A DNA stretch of 34,711 nt from Verrucomicrobiota bacterium. GTDB lineage: Bacteria; Verrucomicrobiota; Verrucomicrobiia; Limisphaerales; UBA9464. This document shows positions 33,052 through 34,711 of this stretch, in pieces (position 1 is the first letter of the stretch; the number at the start of each line of letters is the position of its first letter). The position numbers and the translations under genes are program-made. The notes beneath the pieces are model-generated. The model worked only from the letters and a program-made list of their open reading frames with translations, searched no databases and was not told the origin of the DNA. The stretch lies in assembly GCA_947454705.1 (NCBI GenBank), contig CANGKZ010000052.1, positions 1-34,711 of the forward strand. The letters are read 5' to 3'.

Positions 33052-34311
33052 TCAGCGTTTTGACTTAGTTACATTTTCAACCGCTGTCCTAAGCAGCCCA
33101 AATATATCTCTTTCAGTCAAACGCCCATTCCCAACATTTGAATCACCTCTCCCGAAAAAACGCCTAGAAAGATATTCCTTGATTTGCTCTCTCTTGGCGG
33201 GCGTGAGATGAACCAAATAGGCATCAATCGAAGCAAGTTCGAGATGCATTCTGGAATATCCCCTCTGTTTATCTCTATGTTTTGCGGATTCATTTGCTGC
33301 ATAGGCCGCTGGAATCAACAGTACCAGCGCAGTAGATATTCGGAACATGAAATCCTGGGTCTTTACGTCCTTTCCAAAGCATTCAACGAAGGCTGCTATT
33401 GAAACGCCAACGACGAGAACCATAAAGAACACAGCACCGCGCCGCCACAGATCTGCCTCGTCGCGTTCATGAAGCGCCTCATTTCTAAAATTTCCCGCGT
33501 AAGCCGAGGTGCCAATTGCTCCGAAGATCTCGTCTACTTGCTTCTTTTTTTCGACAAAATACTCAAGATTGATGTTGTACTGCTTGATCCATGACTCTTG
33601 AGCCTCTTGCACACTTTCGTTCCAAGAAATAAGTTCTTTCTCACCGACGCGCCGAAATTCGTCCTCAGCTCTGGAGAGTTGAGCACGGATTTCCAAGATA
33701 GCCTTCCCGAATTCCATAACTCTTCCCTCCTGCGCCGAAGAAAACTGATCTTGAAACGTAGAGATTGCACTATCGATCCTCACCAAGCTTCTTGATATTT
33801 CAAGGTCAACCGAACTCAGTTTTCTCTGGACTTCAGAAAGTTGACCATCGATTTCCGAGAATCTTACTTCGATTTTATCAAATTTTGATAAGTTCGACTC
33901 GATCGCAGCGCTAATCCTGCTTTGCGCGTATGAATTAATCTCGGCGACCGATTTAAATTCTTCTACGACCGAACCAAGATCGAACGGACGAAACTCACGA
34001 ATCAACTCATCTACGTTTTGATTTACAATCTTTAGATACTCAAGGTCATTGGAGTTCCTAAAGTTTGAGACGTGAACTAGAATGCTATCGAGGTGGCTTG
34101 CGCAGCGACTCCACGTATCAATGGTGTATAACTCCGGATCAAACTTCCCCAGCCGTTCTTGAATCAATCGGAGCATCTTAGTCGCGCGAGAAAGCTCCAA
34201 TAGGCCGTGTGAATTGTTTAGATCAAGCTCTAGTCCCTCAAGTGATGAGATGGCAGCCTCGACTTTAGTTTGGCATCTCGTTGCATCAAATTCCTGTTTC
34301 CATCGCGACAT
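33052..34311 (-). CDS. Coiled-coil, two-helix membrane protein, acquired pair member A
   Basis: 419 residues from ATG 34311 with GGAGG five bases upstream. Order: an alpha-helical N-terminal domain (1-110), a long coiled coil (about 110-260; SEIDGQLSEVQRKLSSVDLE), two transmembrane helices (about 292-312 and 321-339, AVFFMVLVVGVSIAAFVECF and FRISTALVLLIPAAYAA), and a charged cytoplasmic tail (HLTPAKREQIKEYLSRRFFG). No catalytic motif is visible and I recognise no family. Composition is AT-rich. Together with the following membrane protein it may form a membrane-bound complex; phage-defence or plasmid-type cargo are possible but unproven. Confidence 0.82.
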   Translation of the reverse strand: MSRWKQEFDATRCQTKVEAAISSLEGLELDLNNSHGLLELSRATKMLRLIQERLGKFDPELYTIDTWSRCASHLDSILVHVSNFRNSNDLEYLKIVNQNVDELIREFRPFDLGSVVEEFKSVAEINSYAQSRISAAIESNLSKFDKIEVRFSEIDGQLSEVQRKLSSVDLEISRSLVRIDSAISTFQDQFSSAQEGRVMEFGKAILEIRAQLSRAEDEFRRVGEKELISWNESVQEAQESWIKQYNINLEYFVEKKKQVDEIFGAIGTSAYAGNFRNEALHERDEADLWRRGAVFFMVLVVGVSIAAFVECFGKDVKTQDFMFRISTALVLLIPAAYAANESAKHRDKQRGYSRMHLELASIDAYLVHLTPAKREQIKEYLSRRFFGRGDSNVGNGRLTERDIFGLLRTAVENVTKSKR

Positions 34312-34711
34312 CGTTTCCTCCTTTTTGGGGCCTGGGTTGTTCCACCGATCATCTTGTTGGGATCAGCGTTTTTGAAGAAAAGGTCAAGATACAAGGCGCG
34401 CCGAACCAACGCCAAGAAGGTGCCGGAGTGTATCTGGGCCGTGGAAACGCCGACCCGCCGCGAAATCGGTCCTACCCCTGCCAGCGTGGCCTGTCGCCTG
34501 TGCGTTTCGTGCGCGGGCCGCGCCCCATCGGCCAGTAGGTCCAACCCTTCAGAATCGGCTAACAGCCCGTCAAAAAAGCGGGTGTTTTCGGAAGTGGAGT
34601 AAAAATGAACGCTCTGTGGAAGTTGAACGCAGAGCGGAATGTTTTGCGGGCTGAAGTCGTGCTTGAAGTCGAATCGGGGCGACCAAGAGGGGCCATAGGC
34701 GGATAAAGAGA
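34312..34711. other. 400 bases at the right edge without a supported gene
   Basis: GC content rises again around 34410-34540. Frames stay open on both strands (minus strand with no stop to the window end; plus strand 34605-34706, 33 codons with GGAG before its ATG), but none gives a peptide I recognise. CCCG-TCAAAAAAG-CGGG (near 34567-34582) is a weak hairpin followed by TGTTTTC. It may be the upstream boundary of the acquired pair. Confidence 0.4.

Noticed and set aside
34605-34706. 33-codon plus-strand frame with GGAG before its ATG
   Set aside because: Too short and without recognisable features; kept only as a remark.

Overview
The window looks like a chromosomal stretch from a high-GC member of the Verrucomicrobiota (PVC superphylum). 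Three things point there. Two pairs encode a DUF1549/DUF1553 (PSD1) protein followed by a DUF1501 protein. A Pirellula/Verrucomicrobium-type dehydrogenase is present. Intergenic spaces are long and packed with palindromic repeats, and Shine-Dalgarno sequences are mostly weak. Taxonomy is inferred from gene content only.

Layout. 1-122: edge of an IS3-type transposase gene. 0.3-2.1 kb: lysS, with an unusual internal expansion. 2.1-8.9 kb, minus strand: a glucose/sorbosone dehydrogenase-like secreted protein, a small membrane protein, and a PSD1/LamG cytochrome plus DUF1501 pair. 8.9-16.1 kb: a CotH/lamin-tail protein, a secreted beta-propeller dehydrogenase that may be truncated, and a coiled-coil lipoprotein, set among large inverted repeats. 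16.2-27.2 kb: a stress-gene island. 27.2-32.4 kb: more mosaic repeats and a second PSD1-DUF1501 operon. 32.4-34.3 kb: two AT-richer genes for membrane/coiled-coil proteins of unknown function, probably acquired.

The stress island is the most coherent part. On the minus strand a tightly spaced run encodes DUF883 (YqjD-like), YqjE-like, a small membrane protein, a PRC-barrel protein, DUF2934, Dps and a small basic protein, with two ATGA start/stop overlaps. A MauE/DoxX-like membrane protein lies upstream. On the plus strand are CsbD, a coiled-coil lipoprotein, a triple-BON protein, a DUF5670-like peptide and a DUF3185 protein. Between the arms lie an orphan PilT-like ATPase and a three-gene signalling operon: a kinase-like protein without phospho-acceptor histidine or ATPase domain, a full HisKA_3 histidine kinase, and a NarL-type regulator. 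Both kinase-like proteins begin with what resembles an RsbU N-terminal domain. A dyad-containing box, GGG[AT]T[TA]CACCCCAT, or a looser version, occurs in front of six genes of this island, always pointing at the gene. I infer a locally encoded stress regulon, possibly controlled through this box.

The intergenic repeats are a second theme. They share terminal TTTGGAGT motifs and contain hairpins whose stems differ between copies in a compensating way, suggesting selection for structure.
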